Source of the DNA: Gremmenia infestans
Taxonomy: Eukaryota; Ascomycota; Leotiomycetes; Helotiales; Hamatocanthoscyphaceae
DNA length: 64,000 nt
Direction: 5' to 3'
Assembly (NCBI GenBank): GCA_032629725.1
Contig: JAFEVB010000002.1
Coordinates: 3,658,001-3,722,000, forward strand
Under the pieces are notes generated by a model that was not told the origin of the DNA, searched no databases, and was given only the letters and a program-made list of their open reading frames with translations. A program made the position numbers and the translations under genes. Positions 59,255-64,000 of this stretch are shown in pieces; the stretch's first letter is position 1; the number at the start of each line of letters is the position of its first letter.

Positions 59255-60151
59255 TTAAATGGGTACCTTACTTAAAGATCGTAGAATGAAGGAGTGGTGA
59301 CACAGTTGCATAGCATAGCATACCCGCGGACCATGTAGCATTATGGCATTTAGAAGCTGCAGATCTTGCACGACTATAGTAGCTAGCGTGCAGAACTTAT
59401 CTACGCTGCGTTCCTTCGATTTCAATTGCAAACAAAAACGCGTCGAAACTTCCCTAGTAAGAAAGCAAAAAGTAGCCAGCTCTTTGGCGCTCGAGCGCAG
59501 CCTAGTCGCAATGTTGCCCAGCAGTGGCAATCAACAGAGATCACAAGCAAGTGCGAGTTCGCTGGTCCAATTGTATTCCCACCAGTCTCCCGGCTATCCT
59601 TGGCACTTGCCATAAATCGTAAATCATTTAAAAGGTCTGGCTCTCTTACTTTTCCTTTTCCTTTTGACTAGATAGTATTACTTGCTCTACCCCTAATTTG
59701 CTCCTGATCTTAGTATTTTAGTGGTGATATTATAAATAAACAGAAAGATAGAAGAGTTTTTTTGTGTGGGATCGCCTGCAAAGCTAACTCTTACTTACTT
59801 TCTTTATTTAGTGCAAATTCACGAGTAAACTGGATTCATGAATGACACTAATATTCACGAGTGACCTAGGGTATACGTGAATTTGTACTAAGATTCATGA
59901 ATGAACTAGGTCACTCGTGAATGCGCTAAGATTCATGAATCGCTTATATTCACGAATAAACCGGAACATATTACTTCCTCGTTCATCGTGGATGCATTTG
60001 GTACCCGGACTCCCAGATTGTATAATTGATGGATGTATGATTAAAATCTATTGAGTACTTACTCAATAAGTGTATTGACAAATACTAGTTCTAGTGGACT
60101 AAGATATAATAGATTCTTGACTTATTTTAATAGCTTTAGAATATGAGGATA
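59255..60151. other. Intergenic between convergent genes, with a palindromic motif array
   Basis: Separates the 3' ends of the ELG1-like and MFS genes. Contains the 12-mer array at 59818-59959 and, at 60050-60067, an 8-bp inverted repeat (ATTGAGTA, CT, TACTCAAT). No gene is seen. Confidence 0.55.
59818..59959. repeat. Array of eight alternating palindromic 12-mers
   Basis: Copies of ATTCACGAGTGA or ATTCATGAATGA begin near 59818, 59834, 59853, 59893, 59931 and 59948 on the plus strand, and near 59876 and 59911 on the minus strand. Spacing is 4-12 bp, with CTAAG/CTAGG-like spacers. ATTCATGAAT is a perfect palindrome. Seen directly; function unknown. Confidence 0.8.
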
Positions 60152-62277
60152 TCATTTCATCCCTTGCTGCGCAACAGTAATTAACTCCTGACTCAGGGAA
60201 TTCGAAGCCGAAGTGTCACGATCTTCGACTCCACTCGGAGCAGCATGAGCACGCTTTGCCACAACTCGCTCAACGAACCAGATACCCAGAGAAGACCATA
60301 CCGTAAGCAAAACCACAAAGACCAGCGCCGCAGCATAGCCATGCATGGCCTTGTACGCTGGCGCTTGGCTAGAGGGGAACAGATATAATTGGAATGGCGA
60401 AACGACCGCTCTATGAAGCATCAGTAACAACTATAGCCAACCGGGCAATGAAAACTCACAATCCCAACGAAGTCATCCACGCCAGGACAAAAGCCCTCAA
60501 ATGCTGATCTCCTCCACAGCTGCTATTGACCCAACCGTAGAGTAGCGGCGAGAAACATCCATAGCAACCCGCGAGACAAAAAGCCACCATCTTCAACGCA
60601 TTTGGTACGGTCCAGACCGTGAGAACGATATAACAGAACGTAAGCAGCGAGCCTACGACCGCCGTGACTGGGGCGCGGGAACCGATAATATCGGATGCGT
60701 AGCCGGTGCTTATCATGAAGAAGAAATTCACGGCACCGATGATGGTCGGGATGTTATTTATGTTTGTTACGGAGTAGTGTTGCGATTTCAGCCAGAGGCC
60801 GAAGAATTGCATTATGTAGGAGCCAGCGGTTAGGGACCAGCAGCACCATCTGTGGATTGGTTAGACGGTCACTGGTGCTACGGGGGGTTGGAGGACTTGC
60901 GCGAAGCTAAATGTGTAGACTTGCCACGATGTGAGGATTCTCTTCATGACTGTTAGGTCCATTTTCCCGATGGGTTTTCGACCTTCTTCTTCAATGCGTT
61001 CAATTGCTCGTTGGCGTTCCCAGGCATTGAGATACCATGCTTTTGACGTGTGCGGGGTATCAGGGAAGCAGAACTTTGAAAGTGTTAGCAGCACATTCGT
61101 GTTATTTATTTTTTACTCACAATTCCATAGATGGCGATAGGTACAGCGAGGACAAAGTCAAAGATGAATAACCACTAAAGCTCTGTTAGATCTCGACGTG
61201 GGAAGGGAAATCAACGGGTTTTGCGTACTCTCCAAGCACTTAGGCCTCCTTTTCCTTGCATACCAGAATACAACGCCGATTGCAAGTAACCCGAGAACAT
61301 CTGACCAAGAACACCCGAAATGACGAAAAGAGCACTTCGTCTGCCGAGCTCGGATTTTCTGCTAGAGAAGAATGGGGAGTCAGCTCATTTCCTGCCCTTT
61401 AAAGAGGCTTCAAAAGCGAACAGCAACGGAGAAGTAGTCTCAAAACATGCCGTGACAGGAAGTTAACAGGATCCCGAGAACTCACTACCAACATCCGAGA
61501 ACGTAATGAATACCGGGCGAAGCGGCTGACTCAAACAGGCCGACACAAAATCTTAGCGCGTAGAATTGCGAGGCTGTCTCGCATTTAAAGAGGAAAAGCA
61601 CGAATATTGACCAGGCTAGCAGACAGGATGGAAGCCAATATCTGGGTCTAATTACCGTAATAACTATAACCTAGATTAGACGTTGCGAGAACGAACAGAA
61701 TGGGATGTATGAGGATTAGATTCTTAAGAGTCTTCCGTGAAGCGAAGCTCGTCCTTTCCTGTCATAAAAGTAGGCCGAACTTACTCATATTTGCGATTGG
61801 CCCCCCAAGAATCTGCCCAATGTTGAAACTGCAATATTAGTTAGTTCTTTCCTCTTTCACGCTCATATAACAATGCTCACTAGGTATTCATCCAACTCAA
61901 TTCGTTGCCCTTCCCAAAATGGAGCTCTTCCTTCATACCAGAGACACTAAATAATCAATTAGGCTTGGTATACAACAAAGGTCCTAATATTCTCTTACTA
62001 TGCATTAGATATATTATTCGCATCCAGCTGTTTTATGAAAAAGCACTATCGAGGTTTCTGTTAGCAGGTGTTCTTCATTTGGATCAGCGCAACCTACCAG
62101 GCAACTGTAAGACAAGAGAAACCAATCGAGCTTCGCGATTAACTTCTTCTCTTCCCTTGACGTGCCCGGCTCGTGCCATTGGAACCATCTTGGTTTTGGC
62201 TTCTCAACAGGCACAGTTTCAACACCAATAGGATTTATGATTTTGTCCGGCGTTGAAACCTGTTGATGGGAATCCAT
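60152..62277 (-). CDS. MFS transporter, anion/cation symporter (Dal5/pantothenate permease type)
   Basis: Membrane transporter of the fungal allantoate/vitamin permease group; substrate unknown. Ten exons are inferred (high to low): 62098-62277, 61999-62045, 61881-61946, 61785-61828, 61486-61663, 61229-61361, 61121-61174, 60901-61073, 60460-60849, 60152-60410. They total 1,524 bases in continuous phase, 507 residues, the usual size. Landmarks: KLIAKLDWFLLSYSCL, QLDANNISNAYVSGMKEEL, WMNTYFNIGQILGGP, IRPRYWLPSCLLAWS, RFCVGLFESAASPGIHYVLG, CWYRKSELGRRSALF and the cytoplasmic loop FCFPDTPHTSKAWYLNAWER. The intron at 60850-60900 appears to use a GC donor (GCAAGT), because only that keeps the frame into WCCWSLTAGSYIMQFF. 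Divergent from the hydrolase gene at 62906. Confidence 0.88.
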
Positions 62278-62905
62278 TTCGACAAAGGTTCGGTTGATAG
62301 TAAAATCTCAGAAAAGCAATTGGAGAGGCGCGAGGTCTATCTAAACGTGATCAACCTGATATTGAAATTCCACTCTTGATCCCTCCTGTCGAATCATATT
62401 ATCCGTACAATTAGGACAAGGAAGCCCCATTTCTGGGAGAACAAGATATCACGAATCAGTGGGTATCAATGGCGTGCAATAAGAGCTTGGATACGCTGGG
62501 AATCCGTGACCTGATTATCAGGACATCGGCCGAGATCATGTCTACAGTATCCGCCTCATCCAAGGATCCAAGAGTCGGCCAAGATAGATCAGGCCGAGAT
62601 GGAGCTTTACGGAGGTAGACGTTTGTGGTTAACTTAAGTACTGGGCTACCCTGGTTGAGATATTCCAAATTTCTGCAATTTTGTCAAGAATGGGATATAG
62701 CGCTGGGTGTCCGAGTCAAGAAAAGTGGGTTGCCACGAGGCCATCTTCCATTCAGTCTGTCTGCAATAATACCCGAGAAAAGATAATGTCTTCCAATAAT
62801 AAACCAGCCACTTAGTTATCCTTTCCGGAAATTTCTGCGCAACTGTCAAGATATAGCGATCACGTGCGAGTACCGACAACAGCGACAAAGAAGCCGTTCA
62901 ACAAG
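62278..62905. promoter_or_regulatory. Divergent promoter region between MFS transporter and hydrolase
   Basis: 628 bp between two outward-facing start codons. Short frames here lack splice or motif support. The layout would allow shared control of transporter and hydrolase. Confidence 0.5.
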
Positions 62906-64000
62906 ATGCAGGCGGTACATATAAATGGTGTTGATATCGCATATCGAATTGAGGGATCTTCAGAAAACCCTTTAATCATCACATTACACGGCGGCCGTGG
63001 TTTTGGTTTGTCCTCCGATTGTATTTTCATCTTCGAAACACTCCGGATAACCGTAATGTGATCAGGAAACCATGCCGGGGACTTCAAAGCCTATTCTGCT
63101 CTGAGTGATACATATCGAGTCCTATCCTTCGACATGCGCGGTCATGGAGAGAGTTCGGTGACAGGTCCTTTCACATTTCAGCAATTGACTGATGATATTG
63201 ATGCACTCCGACAACACTTTGCTGGCGAAATGGGCAAAGTCATTATTTTAGGAGGCAGTTTTGGAGGCTATCTAGCACAGCAGTACGCCATCCAGGTAGA
63301 CTTTTACTCTCATTCGCAAATGCTACTCTCTTCTATGTAAACCTTGGAGCTGGGAGCTGATTTGGGAGCTTGTATGTCGGCTCCTGAGATAGCTCCTAAG
63401 CTCCGCGGCTCTCTTCAAAACCGCAACCCATTACTATACTAATTCATTGGAACAGTACTCTCAGCATGTAAGCCACTTGATATTACGTGGGACCGCACCT
63501 TCATGGCATCGTATGTCCCCTAAAGCAAGAAGGAGACTTGAATTCTGACCGCGTTGAGACGAGGACGGTGCCTTGAAACGATTGACGGAACGACTGTCTA
63601 AGGCGCCTCTGGCATCAAAGGAAATGTTGGTCAATGGAGTATTTGAAAAATTCGAAAACGATGAGCATTTTCGGCTTGTCATGTTCGCATTGGGGCCTTT
63701 GTACTCGGAAGCCACGTATGACCCAAATGCATCGCTTGCGGGGAACCTAAAAACCAAATTCCGCGCTGAAGTCCATAGTAGGTGGTCTCCCAGCATTGAA
63801 CACTTGCAACATATCAATTGATACCCTCATCAGATGATCTGTACAGTCCGTCACAAAAGCACTTTGACTACAGAGCTAGTTTGAAAGATTTGGCAATGCC
63901 AACGCTTGTCATCGTAGGGGAGAAGGATTGGATATGCCCGCCTGGTGAGTCTTTACACCGTTTTGATGAAATGATTCTATACCAACAACATCCTAGACGA
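62906..64000 (+). CDS. Alpha/beta hydrolase (proline iminopeptidase-like), 5' part
   Basis: Serine hydrolase with an alpha/beta fold, similar to proline iminopeptidases and related esterases; substrate unknown. Exons are inferred at 62906-63005, 63066-63295, 63456-63510, 63559-63777, 63834-63944 and from 63997 off the right edge, in continuous phase. Landmarks: oxyanion loop LHGGRGFGNHAGD, VLSFDMRGHGES, nucleophile elbow GGSFGGYLAQQYA with Ser98, VSHLILRGTAPSWH and VIVGEKDWICPP, where the catalytic aspartate follows across the last intron. The catalytic histidine is beyond the window. The intron at 63296-63455 (160 bp) is longer than the others. Confidence 0.85.

Noticed and set aside
62456..62888. 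Minus-strand frames between the transporter and hydrolase
   Set aside because: They overlap the divergent promoter and hydrolase start, and lack any recognisable motif.
1..64000. tRNA, 5S rRNA, riboswitch or CRISPR features
   Set aside because: I looked for T-loop motifs, paired A/B boxes and regularly spaced repeats and found none that held up; a covariance-model scan would be needed to exclude divergent RNAs.

Overview
The window is nuclear DNA from a filamentous ascomycete (Pezizomycotina; a leotiomycete is my guess, held weakly). Introns are short (about 45-110 bp) with GT..AG and a few GC..AG ends. The genes are typical of these fungi, and two AT-rich blocks almost lack CpA and TpG, the mark of repeat-induced point mutation (RIP). 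No rRNA, tRNA, CRISPR or bacterial feature was found.

Left arm (1-12136): the 3' part of the ribosomal protein eL8 gene, a three-exon beta-carbonic anhydrase, a damaged gene of unknown family (copy A, 5269-6613), a cytochrome P450 and a YakC-type aldo/keto reductase. Next comes a TIR-bounded Tc1/mariner-like DNA transposon (12142-15471). A small LTR retrotransposon with two 211-bp LTRs (12471-14910) sits inside its transposase gene. An ornithine cyclodeaminase/mu-crystallin family gene (16120-18019) separates this from the main repeat island.

Repeat island (19295-39460): one stack of nested LTR retrotransposons, resolved by LTR pairs and target-site duplications (TSDs). Element A is Ty1/Copia-like (196-bp LTRs, TSD ATATA/ATATG). 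It is split by element B, Ty3/Gypsy-like on the plus strand (301-bp LTRs, TSD CTATT). B contains a 484-bp solo LTR (TSD AGATG/AGATA) and element C, Ty3/Gypsy-like on the minus strand (432/433-bp LTRs, TSD AGCTA). All are heavily mutated and have no long open frames.

Right arm (39461-64000): a second damaged copy (B, 41019-42593) of the unknown family at 5269, a small basic hypothetical gene, a 1,317-residue protein with three tandem repeats of about 95 residues, a copper amine oxidase, and a UTP8-like ribosome-biogenesis gene divergent from an ELG1-like clamp-unloader gene. An MFS anion/cation symporter is divergent from an alpha/beta hydrolase that runs off the window.

The housekeeping genes (eL8, UTP8, ELG1) look intact. 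The most noteworthy items are the resolved nested stack, the broken gene pair on either side of it, the triple-repeat protein, and an array of alternating palindromic 12-mers at 59818-59959.
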